Below, one piece after another: positions 45,340 through 57,214 of a stretch of 64,000 nucleotides of DNA. Each line of letters begins with the position of its first letter. The first letter of the stretch is position 1. The notes under the pieces were generated by a model. It worked only from the letters and a program-made list of their open reading frames with translations. It made no database searches and was not told the DNA's origin. Origin of the DNA: Glossina fuscipes (lineage: Eukaryota; Arthropoda; Insecta; Diptera; Glossinidae); the NCBI RefSeq assembly GCF_014805625.2, contig NW_023998414.1, positions 26,065,758-26,129,757 of the forward strand, given 5' to 3'. The position numbers and the translations under genes are program-made.

Positions 45340-45570
45340 AATTCTGTGGCATAGGGCGTAAGATTTTCTTGATTGATTAATTTTAATTCGTTTAATCGCC
45401 GATAGGTTTTGTCATTCTTTCTGAAACCAATATTTTCAAAATAACTAAAATGTTTTTGCATAACATTGTGCTGTGGGCATTTCGTTTGACCGATTTAGTC
45501 CATTTTCAAAGTCAATCCGTTTGCAACTACTTCCAATGTTCATGTCAGATTTGAATTTTCTCTGCTTATG
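45340..45570 (-). repeat. Mini-me-like element (family A), minus orientation, partial
   Basis: TGTGGCATAGGGCGTAAG, then GTGCTGTGGGCATTTCGTTTGACC, TTTAGTCCATTTTCAAAGTC and AACTACTTCCAATGTTCATG, parallel to 27.1 and 27.5 kb. No TA core or GTCY tract survives. Confidence 0.5.
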
Positions 45571-45653
45571 TCGTGACATATACGTTTCTCAATCAAGCTA
45601 TGTACGGCATCGTATTGCTTGACAGTGTCGTACGTATGCTTGGGACAATACAC

Positions 45654-45678
45654 GCTTTCGAAGCTTTTCTTCGAAAGC
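45654..45678. repeat. Perfect hairpin, 10-bp arms
   Basis: GCTTTCGAAG and its exact reverse complement CTTCGAAAGC flank the 5-base loop CTTTT. A third related word, CTTTCGAAAGCTTCG, lies about 35 bases further on. Function unknown. Confidence 0.9.
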
Positions 45679-46231
45679 TTAGTATCGTTCTAATATTTCC
45701 CAATATCGTCACTTTCGAAAGCTTCGTCCGAAACCATTTTATAAATCAATCTCAAAAGCAAAATTAGAAGCAACTATTTACAAATTCATACCACTTTTCA
45801 TATAAGCCTTTTCTTCAAAGAAGAATGATTGTAAAAGTTAAAATAGAAATTCTCTTTTATCTTACTTTTGAAAGCAAAGACAAACAAAAAAAAACAAAAA
45901 AAAAAAAAGAAAACGAAAACGAAATAAATAAAAATAAAAATTCGCTTAAAGCGGTTTAGCAGGGAGCGCCTTTGAATACATTATTCTGTCTCTGAGCGTG
46001 CGTACTAAAGAGCAAGAAAGTAAGGCAACTAAAGAAAAGAACATTTTCATTCTATTGTTTATGTTAAAATGAAAATAAAAGCATAGAGGAGAGAAATCTG
46101 TAAAAGGTTTCATTATTCCTCAAGGTCGCATTTTCTTTCATCCTGCACATAATTGAATAAATTTGCGCTTTTAAATTGTATATAAAAAGCATAAAATATA
46201 ATAAAATCTTCACATAGTTTATTCATTCTTG
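45679..46231. other. No gene recognised
   Basis: A-rich around 45888-45945. No motif seen. Confidence 0.4.
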
Positions 46232-46284
46232 CGTGTGTATGTTTGTGTGTGTGTGTGGATGTGTGTGTGTGTGTGTGTTTGTGT
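46232..46284. repeat. (GT)n microsatellite, imperfect
   Basis: GT units with TT and GGAT interruptions. They produce His/Thr-rich minus-strand frames that are not genes. Confidence 0.9.
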
Positions 46285-46425
46285 ATGGGTGGGCGCGCCT
46301 GTGTGTTTACATAAATGCGAGTGACAGTTGTACAAATGTTGTGCTGTGTTTCGCCTAAGGCGATTGAATAATTTTTTCTTTTTAAGGATATTTGGATAGT
46401 TGTCGTCCAATCAAATTTTTTTATG

Positions 46426-46448
46426 CCCACCACCACCACCACCACCAC
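46426..46448. repeat. (CCA)n microsatellite
   Basis: Seven CCA units. Confidence 0.9.
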
Positions 46449-46519
46449 GACCAAAGAATAGGGGGCATACTGGTTTTGTCCGAAACTTTACAACACCTTA
46501 GAGAAAGTTTCAAGGACCC

Positions 46520-47100
46520 TTTTTAAGTAGATACATAGTTGATCAGCATGACATGCTGAATCGAGTAAGCTATGTCTGTCCCGACGTCTTGTTTGTGTGG
46601 TGTGCGTTGTTGACACTCTCCTGGTCGCAACAAGTATATGCATAGTTGATCAGCATAAAATACTGAATCGACTAAGTCATGTCTGTCCGTCAGCGTATAT
46701 GTGTTGTGTGCGTTGATCCTGGGCGTAACAATGAAAATAGCGATGCGAAACTTTTTAGAAACATTGAAAGTTTCTGCGCGCAGATTAGCAATGAAAATGG
46801 TCCAAATTGGTAGGGAGTACACGCTTGCGTTAAAGTTCATGCTGCACGCAACCTCACTTTTCCAAGCAAACATCTATGGGTATCTGCTCATTACTTACAG
46901 TTTAGTAGTAGGGTGTAGTAGGTAGTAGGATAAAATTTTCTACGAGAAACTGTACTAGTTCGGTGCAAAAATGGCCATGCCCACATAAAGTTAAAAGTGA
47001 ATAAATTTTCACTTTTTTTTAGATTTCATGCGAAGGCGAACGGGACCGAATGCTTAAAATTATTTTGTACTTTCTTTAAATCAAGAAATATATATTATCT
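46520..47100 (+). repeat. Mini-me-like element (family A), plus orientation, with duplicated core
   Basis: A core word set, CATAGTTGATCAGCAT...CTGAATCGA(G/C)TAAG...ATGTCTGTCC, occurs twice, starting at 46526 and 46633 (107 bases apart). After it come ATTGAAAGTTTCTGCGCGCAG and GGTGCAAAAATGGCCATGCC, shared with the copy at 13.3-13.6 kb. The 116-codon minus and 74-codon plus frames here are repeat-derived. Confidence 0.6.
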
Positions 47101-47442
47101 GCTTAAAGATATGCGACTTCCAATACTTGTGGACTCTGCGATGTGATGAATTAATTTTTTCTTAACATCGACACATCGACGTGGATATCAAAAAAGTAGA
47201 ACTTGGAGAGAGAGCTAAGTTAACTGTCTTCGAAAAACAATGATTTCTTGGACATTACACTCTTAAATGGCCCAAGCATTTATTTACAGTCATTATGAAA
47301 GTTACCGGAATAAGTTTTATCGCCATTAAACATACAATTTTACATAAAATTTCTTTAGACAATTTTCATCATACATTAATCAAACTATCGGTAAACTCTT
47401 TAAAAAAAAAATAAAACACAATTTTCTCACTTAATATTACAT

Positions 47443-47512
47443 AGGGCGCATGGTCAAGCGATTAAGGGAAACCTATGCAAAGTACACTGTTGCTTCGACT
47501 CTAATAACGACT
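47443..47512 (+). repeat. Ser/Leu-type tRNA-like relic
   Basis: GGGCGCATGGTCAAGCGATTAAGG resembles the acceptor and D-arm of Ser or Leu tRNAs, which carry T-G-G-C-C-G-A-G-x-G-G-T-T-A-A-G-G. A B-box-like GCTTCGACTC follows about 30 bases on. The long variable arm and acceptor pairing are missing, so it is a relic. Confidence 0.45.
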
Positions 47513-50204
47513 CTAGCGAATGAAATCAGTTATCTGGAAAAAAGCCAAAGCTTTAATTTTGGGGAACAACAGGGTGGAAGATATATATATGCAAACGCCA
47601 TATGCCATTCACCTTTTTTTTTATAGCTAAGCGCAAAAACATGGCGAGCTAAAGATTTTAATGGGGATGGGTATGCGAGATTCGTCACAGGCCAAGCATA
47701 AGTTTCTTACTTGTTTCGTTGGCTGCCCGTTAAATTAAAACATTTTAATGAATGGATTTGTTTTTGTTTTTTTTTTTTTTTAATTTTCTTTTTTATATTA
47801 AATATTTTCACATATTATTACAAGTCGGTCCATGCATATGTTCATGTTCATATCTTTTCATGGTATTGTTGAATTGTGAAATCACAATTTCGGATGACAT
47901 TTACATAATGCTGTGAGACAAATGGTTTCGGATTCTTTTATAATATTAAGAGTAAATAATAGAAGTAAAATAATATGGAAAGAAAATGAAACTAACGAAC
48001 GAGAATTGAAGGAAAATATATTAAAGGAATGCAAATGGTAAATTTTAGCCAAAACAACAACAACTGCTAAAATGAAATTCAATTCAGTTATAAATAGAAA
48101 ACACCTGTAAATATATTATGCAACGAAATGAAAACCTGACGAACAATACGTTGTAGAAAATTGAATTTTAAACTCTATACATGTAAATGTCGTGAACGAT
48201 TCTATCGGCAGTATGATGAAATTGAGTACCACCCAAGGCCTAAAAATGCCGATATTTCCAAAATTAGGTGAATATTAAATGAAAACATCTGCCACAATGG
48301 ATTTGTTAATTATCCCGGCTTAAGTTGGCCCACGAATTATAAATCGAATGAAAGCAAAATTCAATTACTTGCGTTGGGCAGGAGCAGTGCCATCAAATAA
48401 AATTTCGTCATATATAGACTTAAAAGGCTTAAGAACCTTTATAAGGTGAACGTTTCCGCAAAATCGACTAACTCGGTTCACATTTTGAGTAATAAATTCG
48501 TATGTCGAGTCAGCGCTATTGACCAACTTTGGTCTAAAAAAAAAAATAAAAATTACACATATTTCCCTCATGCAATATTCCGTGAGATGTTAAACTTACA
48601 GTTGACCCTTAAAAGGGCAAAAGTGTTAGGTGAAGTTCTTCGCTAAGGGTTCAAGATATACACGCCTACATAGCACGCCTTCGACTTGTTAGGCGCGAAA
48701 GCAAAACTTAGATATCACTTAAATAACTTTGGTGGTGTGGCATTACCACTTAAAGGCATAATTACGCAATGGAGACTATATTCAATTCTTTAAGAGATCT
48801 TAACTTTTTTTGTTATACGATAAGTAATGCGACTATCAAGTGCGGCAGAACGTGCTTTGGTCGTACATTTATTACTCAATCGTTAAAGACGTAATATTTA
48901 CTGACTGACCATCCATCCATCCATCAGAACGTGGCCACCACCTTATCCCTTTCTCTTTCCTCACTTCTTTCTGGTGTTGCATAAATACGGGACATCTCCT
49001 GATCGATTTGGTCATATTAAAAAACAATCAACTTTTTTTTCTTATATATACATTTTTGTTGAGAAATAATTCGCATCTTCTAAGATTTCCATTAGTGCCC
49101 ACCAATAGCTTGCTGCACTTAATTCATCTTTACACATTCTCCCACTTATTCTCTTTACAGGTTTGTGTTTTCGTTTAAATTCCAATTTTTATCTTCTTCT
49201 TTTTTTTACGTGCTTACAAGGTATATAGAATGATTAATTTTCATTTTTTAGCAGGAATTTCTCAAACTAATGCACAAATAGTTCTCTTTTATTTAGACAA
49301 TTGAAACCGACGACTCTTCCTCCCCTTTCGTAACAGATAGGCCATGGACAAGTTGTCGACATTGAAAAGAAAATGTGCTTACTACGAGCAACTAAAAGCA
49401 ACTTTTGCTTTTCCTCCCCGATACTTTAAGTCTTTTATAAATATTTTCAAAAACAATAACTCCTAGAGGGTGCTTTTACATAGTTTTTATCTGGTTTTTA
49501 TGTCAATTTTCAATATCTTATTAGCTTGTTTTGATCGCAGTTAATACTTTGACTGAAAACATTGAAACGAATAGAAAATTCGCCACTGGCGAATTATGAC
49601 AGTATCTTTGTTGCTCTGATACTTAAAAATGTTGAAAAAATGTCGAAATAGAGCAAAGATTTCCAAACAAAATTTAAAAAAATTGAGCCTTTTTACCCCT
49701 CTCTCTCTCTCTGTCTTTTTTTTTTTGAACAAAAATATTCTATATTGTGTATAAATTGTAGAGATTGCTAGAGGAATAATACGAGCTATGCAATGAACAT
49801 GCAATACTGGAGTTGAGATAAAAAATGCACATAAAATAAAAAACAAATTAAAATAGAAAAAAAGCAAAAAATACAACAAATATTAACAAAAATATAAAAA
49901 GTTTTAAAAAATATTAAGCTCAGACCGATTGCTTTGATACTCGTTCTGCTTATGAAAATATTTACGTATTGTGGCTAAAGTACTACTTACAGCAGACTCT
50001 TCGAGTAATAAGATCCTACTGTTCAATTAGATATTAATTTGCTTATCAAAATGAAGACTAGTCCGATATAGGCATTAGCCTAGGGATCCCAAACGAATGT
50101 AAGTAAACTGCAAATACATTTAGTATTCATCCCCTACGGTAAACAAATCAAGACAGCGATAAGCAATTCAAGCATTTTTTTATTTTTTTCTTTTCTTTGC
50201 CTAA
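47513..50204. other. No gene recognised
   Basis: Mostly A+T-rich. A CCATCCATCCATC word near 48910-48923 may be a GTCY/GATG remnant. Frames at 47882-48082, 48365-48646 and 49541-49879 have no recognised motif. Confidence 0.4.
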
Positions 50205-50330
50205 AACATGAAAAAATTGACCGAACGCTGTTTATCTGTCCGTCTGTCCAACCAGGCATTGAGCTGTGCGTTATTTCGCTTATGTCTCAATTCGTTCTTT
50301 TATCTATCCATCTGGGCATTCTTCAATATA
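50205..50330 (+). repeat. Mini-me/GTCY repeat fragment
   Basis: AACGCTGTTTATCTGTCCGTCTGTCC followed by ATCTATCCATCTGGGC. The surrounding core is too degraded to assign to family A or B. Confidence 0.4.
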
Positions 50331-51955
50331 TCCCAGCTTCCGCCCTAGACCAGAAACCTAAAGAGTGATTCATGGCTTCTATGTCGACGACGACTCCAAG
50401 TTAAACATCCACATAATGTTAATTCGCTTTCAAACACGACTTTAATTGTTAAGAAGATGAAAATTACAAATATTTTGGTTAATAGCGTACTAAATGAGAC
50501 TAAATGAGTACTCAATGTGTTGAAAATTAACCTCGAAGATGATCATTAGCTGATGTGCTTACAATAAATAAGTGATAGTGGGTAAATAAGATTCGCTATT
50601 AAAGCGTATACAAAGCGCAAAAACAAAGATAACCTTTTTACCTTGATATGATCGATACCTTGTCTCATGATTATATTAGGGAAAATTTAAATCTTTCGCT
50701 GGACTAGATTTCAATTCAAGTAATTCAAGATCTATCTGTCCTCACAGAGACTGAAATTTCAAAAATTAAAAAATTTTCAGGTTGAATATGCACGATACAC
50801 GGACATAGTTTAATAAGCGGGCTAAGGAATAGTTGCAATATAAAATTTAAATACTTTGATATCAATTGGTACGTGTTACAAAGACGAGGATTAAGTTGCA
50901 ATGCATTGCCATTCTTTTAGCGATTGATAGAAAATTTTTAATTTTAATATTTTCTATTGCACTTGATTTCATAAAATTGAAAGAAAAAAATAAAACAAAT
51001 GGCGAATGAATATACAAGCATGTATAGCCTTGGGGATTTATTTGAACGGATCCATATAAATAATTGATAAAATGATAACTGCAAGCAGCAACAACAACAA
51101 ATAGAACAGCAGTATCACAGCACTATCACGTGCAAGAGAAAGTTTTATTGGATTTGAACAAGTTGAAGCTAACGATTACGAATTTAAAATGCTTTAGCAT
51201 CCGGCTTAGATGCAAGTTACAAGCATTAATTAGCCAAACAAAGGGGCAACAAAAGGGCAACAAAATAGAAAAAATGAAACGCATTCTCGTAATGAAATTC
51301 GCTGATTCGTGAATCATATTTTAAACAAATTCTTTAGGAACAATTAAATTGTCATTTATCTCTAACTCGGCATTCATTCATAACTGCACGTATATGAATA
51401 TGATGAACACATGCTTTTAGTTTTAGGCATGCCATGAATTACTAGCTTCCGTTCAAATTTTCCACAAATTTACTATGCAGATGACCTACTTAGTTAGCTG
51501 CTTTCATATACATATATATATATAGTTGTATGAATAAAAATTTTTTTTTTTTTTTTTTTTATAATCACCCTTCCATAGCAAGATATTCTCTGGGTGACCT
51601 CCTCTCTGTTAAATTTGCATACAAAAATTGTGTACTGTTCTATGTCAATGTGTTTAGAGAAAATGCTTTTTTTTTTTTTTTGCTTTTTCTTCTTCTTCTT
51701 GCTTTTTATTTTATTTTTTTATTTCTCTTTTTTTTCGAAAATGTTCTTCAATTTGCAACTTTTTGTAGTTGTTGGTGTTGTTGTTGTTGCTGTTGCATAG
51801 TAGTTTTAACTACAGCTCTACAGATTGCTATACAGACAATTTGACATTAATGATAAACAAGCACCAGCAAGCATAGGGCACATTTTCCAGTGAAGTGTTT
51901 GTTGGAGAATTTTTAAAAGTGGGTGTATTTGCGTGTTGGATAATAATCACTTATG

Positions 51956-51991
<36 letters not shown>

Positions 51992-52800
51992 TTTTAAATT
52001 TTATATACTCGTATTGCGTTTATTTAATGTTCTAATGAAAAGAGAAGTGCCGAAGAGTAATACACCGAGACAAGGAGAGTGAGATACGGAGAGATTAAAA
52101 CTAAAGTATAAAGCGTGTTAGATGTGCTTTAACATAAGCATCATTAAATGGTTAAATGGGCGTTAGATTACATGTTTTATTAGTAAATAGCTTTAAAAGA
52201 TGTAAAACGATATGCACTCAAGCTAAAAACTTTTATATTTACTGTAATATATTAAAAATAATTAACATTAGAAAAACAAAGCATGACATACGATGCATGA
52301 CTCGACGTAGAGAATATAAAAATATGTCGTTAAAATGTATTCCTTTTAAAATAATTTCTGATAATTTCTCTTATATGCAAATTATCCGGAAACTCTTTTA
52401 TTGCCCATTATTACAGAAATTTCTGTTTTCTCGATAAAAACCACAAACTGAACAGTACAACGAACTTGATTTTAATTAAGGAGAAGCGTTTAGCTAAACA
52501 ACAAGCTCTTGTCGCTATGCGATTCTCGCATACTTGCAAAAGTCAATTAAATTTTCTTTTTAAATAAATTCGAATGCAAATCTTTCCGCTTAGCATTTTA
52601 AAAAAAGTGTCAAATCTCAATAATGTCAGTAGAGTGTTTAGAAGTTTTCTTTTCAAACGCTTACGCTTAACATTTCTTTCATTATCTTCATAAAAATGGC
52701 GGTCAAAGGAATCAAACAACTTTGTCGGCAAATTATTACTTTTGGAAAAATCCAAAATTACTTGAGAAGGCACTACACAAGACACTATAAATAGTTGAGA
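50331..52800. other. A+T-rich DNA without recognisable genes
   Basis: Includes poly(T) tracts at 51541-51560, 51668-51681 and 51961-51990, and a GTTGTTGTTGCTGTTGC stretch near 51769-51796. Frames here are low-complexity. Confidence 0.45.
51961..51990. repeat. Poly(T) tract
   Basis: Thirty consecutive T. Confidence 0.95.
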
Positions 52801-52804
52801 AGAA

Positions 52805-52866
52805 ACGCCCCGGCGAGATTCGAACCCACAATCTCTTGTGTGCTTTAACTAACTAAGCTATGGCGC
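52805..52866 (-). repeat. Thr-tRNA-like relic lacking part of the anticodon arm
   Basis: The minus strand begins GCGCCATAGCTTAGTTAGTT, very close to the 5' half of fly Thr tRNA. It then jumps to ACACAAGAGATTGTGGGTTC and ends in an exact B box with a T-arm that pairs (GTGGG/CTCGC with one wobble). About 11-12 bases of the anticodon stem-loop are missing. Acceptor arms GCGCCAT and GGGGCGT still pair at most positions. It is a recent tRNA pseudogene or a tRNA-derived SINE head and cannot decode. Confidence 0.65.
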
Positions 52867-53135
52867 TTTTGCATCTCCTCTTCTCTTTGTTATAAATTTT
52901 ACTATCCAAAGTACGCTAAATACTTAGTGCAATGCATGCGTAACAATGCAATGCTGACTCTTACATACGTACATACAATTTATCATAAATTACTATGTAA
53001 CACAGGCTTTGTTAGGAAATTACTTTACTGGTCATTCATTTGCTAGACAAGTTGATGGTTGTGTATCGAGCGCCAGTAAGATCTCAGTAGGTAGGCAAAG
53101 CTCACAAAGCAAGCACTTTAAGACCAACTCTTTAG
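52867..53135. other. No gene recognised; may include upstream part of the RT relic
   Basis: The 61-codon frame at 53009-53194 ends inside the reverse-transcriptase relic in another frame. It may hold its decayed upstream part, but no motif is clear. Confidence 0.3.
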
Positions 53136-53138
53136 CTA

Positions 53139-53363
53139 TTGCATACAGAAGATTCTATCCATTATCTTACGCGCACACTTACTTTCGCAGATGATATAGC
53201 AATGACAAGCAGACAGCGAAACCACATCATCGCCGCAAAGCAAATTCAGAGCCATATTATCATAACAGAGCTATGGCTCCGAGACGGGTGCTCCATGCAG
53301 CAACGATCGATAGTATTGCAATACCTCACTAACCAAACGTCAAATAGCTGGGAAGCTACTTAA
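53139..53363 (+). pseudogene. Non-LTR retrotransposon reverse-transcriptase fragment (FADD box)
   Basis: The 74-codon frame contains LTFADDIAMTSR at about residues 14-25; FADD is encoded at 53184-53195. The F/Y-A-D-D box holds two catalytic aspartates of reverse transcriptase. Next comes IIAAKQIQSHI...TELWLRDG, consistent with the helix and W-x-x-x-W region after the box in Jockey and related non-LTR elements. The matching N-V-x-K-T block is not clear, and the frame soon ends. No other domain was found, so this is a short scrap. Its clade cannot be decided. Confidence 0.45.
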
Positions 53364-54539
53364 ATTGCCATCCCACGTAGACTCACTGCGTGAGTGTGAA
53401 GGTGATCTCAATAAAGGTGAAAACGGACAAAATATAATAGAAGTTGAACGCAAATTCCGGGGAATTGAAAACAGTCTGACAAAGTACATATATATATAAT
53501 GTTATTAAAGCAATATAATGCTGAGCAATTCAGTTACGGGAAATAATTTGTTCCCCGTACAACGTAGCAAAAGTTACAAAGAACACAATCGCCAGACACG
53601 ACATAATTATGGAAAATGGCATCAAATATTTTACTAAAGTTCACATGCTCGCTCTCCTCCCTCTTAACAAAGAGAAATGCCCGTTTGAAACGCGTAGCCA
53701 CTTCAGGCTTAATATGAACACAAGTAAGGTGATCTGCAAAGGCTGCCATCATTAGGCTTAAGTTAGGCATAAGATTCTAATACTTACTATAAATTCAAGA
53801 TTCAAGATGAATGAATATTGTGAAAAAAAGGTCACGAATCTTGAGCCATTTACTTACCCCTTCCCGTTTGGGATAAGGATATATTAAGGTTGTAAGGGCT
53901 AACGCCAATGTAAATTTTGAAGAGTAGCTTCGAACCTTTTAGTAAATGGACGAAAACGTTCAATACTCGCAAAAAAGTTTTCCCTTAAAAATTTCGTACT
54001 CTTTGCCAACAACACGACGGGATGTTTCAGTCTAATGTCTTGCCACTTGCAGCTCTCCTAATGGATATTTTGATTACGTATGAGGGGAACGATTCCAAAA
54101 GTTTCAATACTTCTACCAGCAATGTAAAAGTCTGTGCGTTTATGTTCAAGCACATGATTTTTGGAAACGGCGCCTGGCATAACTTGAACGACTTTCATTT
54201 TTTCATTCATCATTTCATTCATTCTTTGCGGTATCTTTGAAACGACATTCTCTATAGAACCATCTAAAGTTTTTTCAGTAAGTTAGACCAAATAGTTTTC
54301 GTCTCCATTCGAGCTTTTTTATTCAAAAACTTGCCGATCGATCACGCAAACTTTAAACCTCTGCACGAGTTTCTAGATATAGAGATGTAGGTAAAATGAT
54401 TAATTTTCACGTTTGCATCTCCTATACTGCATGGCGCAGAGCCTCTTCCATTACAGATGCGGGAAAATGTTTTTTTTTTTTTTTTATTTTATTTTATTTA
54501 TTTTTTTTTTTTATTACCTGAAGGTGTATGCAAGGGGGT
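53364..54539. other. No gene recognised
   Basis: Frames at 53534-53770 (minus) and 54022-54240 (plus) have no known motif. A T/A-rich run lies at 54471-54513. Confidence 0.4.
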
Positions 54540-54800
54540 GTGTAACAACCCAGAAAAATTTGATTTAGATCAATCTCTTACTCTATCAGTTAGTTCAGAA
54601 TTATTTAACATTTAGATATTTGCACATCTGTCTATCTGTCCATTTATCTCTCTTATGTCTACCTATTTACTTTTCCATTCGACCGTACAATACGTTGCAA
54701 ATTTTGGAGATATTCTCTTAAAATTTGATACGCTGCCACGTTTTGGTTCAAGGATGAACGCTACCATCTTTTGAGAAAGTCATTTTATAAAACTATTTTT
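54540..54800 (+). repeat. Interspersed repeat, family B, plus orientation
   Basis: ATTTGATTTAGATCAATCTC, CATCTGTCTATCTGTCC, ACGTTGCAAATTTTGGAGAT, TACGCTGCCACGTTTTGGTTC and AAGGATGAACGCTACC follow the order of the copy at 26.5 kb. Confidence 0.55.
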
Positions 54801-56751
54801 TAATATTTAATATTTCTTTATAAAAGACGCTAGTATTAGATAACATTTAATCAATGTCGAAATTTGGGATAAGTTGGGACAACTTGTTGAAATCGATTCC
54901 TTACGAGAACCATCCGTTATATGGTAACAAGGTCAAATTTCTAGTACATTACGATGGAATGAAGTTCAAAGTAATCATTTCGCATATTAATTAACTTGGA
55001 TCCAAGAAAAGCTATTTCGTGGCGAAAAAAAAAAAAAGATTTAATTTTTGATATTTTATGGCGAAGATAGGTAACAAAGAGACGAAGTAATGCGAAATAA
55101 TGTATGCAGTAGTAGTTACATAAATATATATGTATATAATTGCCTGCCTTGCTTGTTTGGCAAGTTTTAAACGTATTACGTTTCAATATTTCCACGCTAC
55201 GAACGCTCTCAGGTAGCGAAAATGCTCACTACATTTTAATTAATATAAAAAACGAAACTTACTGAAAAGCATATTTACTAGGCGGTGCAATAAACTTTTC
55301 TCAAATATCACAAGGCTTTATATTTATAATCCTCACTTGAAAAAATTGCTATAAAACGAAATTTTCATTTATTTGTTTAAAAAATTTGAAAAAAAAAAAA
55401 AAACTTTTTTTTATACTCAGGATTTACATAAGTTTGTTCAAAAATTCGTGGGAGACGACGTAAATAAAAGTATGGATTGGTTGTGAGCAGTTTTCTAGGA
55501 GCATTTTTACCGGTACATTGTGAATTTGTTTCTCAATTTAATAATAATAATTTGTTGTACTTTTGAAGTTCGTTGATTAAAGTGTAGCAAAACAGAGATA
55601 GACAGAGATTAGATTCGCTGAATAAGTTGAATTTTGAATACTCATCACTTACGATAAACACATTGGAAAGGTGAAATGTCTTTAACTGCTTAGGTCTTAG
55701 GAAATATTTATATAACTCGTATGGTTCATGTCTGTTATATGCCTGTAAAGTTTGCAATGAGGTTTAATTCACTCTGCACTTGCTGAGAGGACGTGGTTGC
55801 GTACGGATTATGCCAATTCGGAAACACTGATTTGTTCGCACTAAGTAAAAAGTGTCTATGCAAGAGATCGCTCTCGCTTGCAATTCCTCTGATCGCCAGT
55901 TTTTCAATAAGAGACAAAGGATGGAAGCGATCAATGTAGCTAAGCCGAATCGGCATCTTATTCTAATCAGAAGTAGATATTTTTTTTTTAGGTTTTCTTA
56001 ACACATATATTTTTTCAATGAATTTCGATGCTTCGCCGAAGCCAAAGTCAAAGCTGAACACATCATCTACTGGTTTCATTGGGTTTCAAAGTGTTTTTTG
56101 GTCAAGTTGAGTTCAAAAACAAAAAAAACAAAAATGCAAATGGCAATTTTCCGAAAAATTTTTCCAAGAGTTCATCTCTTCGAAAAATCGATTTACGAAT
56201 GAATATCAAATTGAGATTAAAAAAAAAAAAAACAAAACAAAAAAGAAACATTTTTAGCTGATACCTGCTGGAATAAAAAATTTGTAAAAAATTGTTTTAT
56301 TCATGACTCACAAGTTAGCTAGATATGGTCATAACAAACTTAAAAATTCTCTAATCAATATACGCACACACACACACACAGAACATGTAGTCTTGATCGG
56401 ATATTAAGTTCATCCATGCAAAAGTTTATTTAATTTTGTAATTTGTGAAATCGCAAATATTGCGATGCAAATGGTTTCGAAGATGATAGGCGAGCGTCAC
56501 CGGACAGAAAAGACGCGCGCAATAAATAATAATTTAAGTCGAGGTTTTTGTCAAGATTTACATAAACTAATCGAAAATCGAACATAGATATCCATATGAA
56601 GTTGTGTGCATGTATCTTAAAGCATCGCATTCATCAAATGCAAAACTCTTTACGAGATTGAACAGTCACGATTGACTTTCAATGGTAATAATAAGTTTCT
56701 TGCTGGGTAGTTTTCATTTAATTTGATTTCGGAACTATGTCTTCTATGCTA
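54801..56751. other. No gene recognised
   Basis: A+T-rich with A-runs near 55026 and 56220 and a short AC array near 56365-56380. Minus-strand frames at 55533-55757 and 55735-55956 lack known motifs. Confidence 0.4.
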
Positions 56752-56790
<39 letters not shown>

Positions 56791-56791
56791 A
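56752..56791. repeat. (AATA)n microsatellite
   Basis: About ten AATA units. Confidence 0.95.
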
Positions 56792-57214
56792 AGATGAATA
56801 AAAATGACACAATCGTAATAAGTTTTTTCTTCTATTTTCAAAATTGCTAAATTTATTCGACAGCCCGATGGGAGTCATTCGCCGCGAAGTCCAACAAATA
56901 CGTAAGTATTATGATATCTTTCACATAAGTTTGCGTAAAATATTTCCAATTCACGCGGGCTATCACACTTTATTTGATTGATTGGATTCTGATGAACAAA
57001 TATTTCACGTATTTTTATCATTACTATGCTTAACGAACGAATTGTACGCATCATTACTTAAACAAATTATATGCATTGACCTTTAAAGTTAATTGTCATA
57101 AATCTTAGTACAATTGAAAAGCTCTTGTCCACGTTATAAACCCCATTTTTAGTGGAAGTTGTAGATAACTCTCGTGCATTTAGAGACCCTACACCGCTTG
57201 TCCTGCAAGCAATA

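Noticed and set aside
52805..52866. A working Thr tRNA gene
   Set aside because: The anticodon stem-loop is partly missing.
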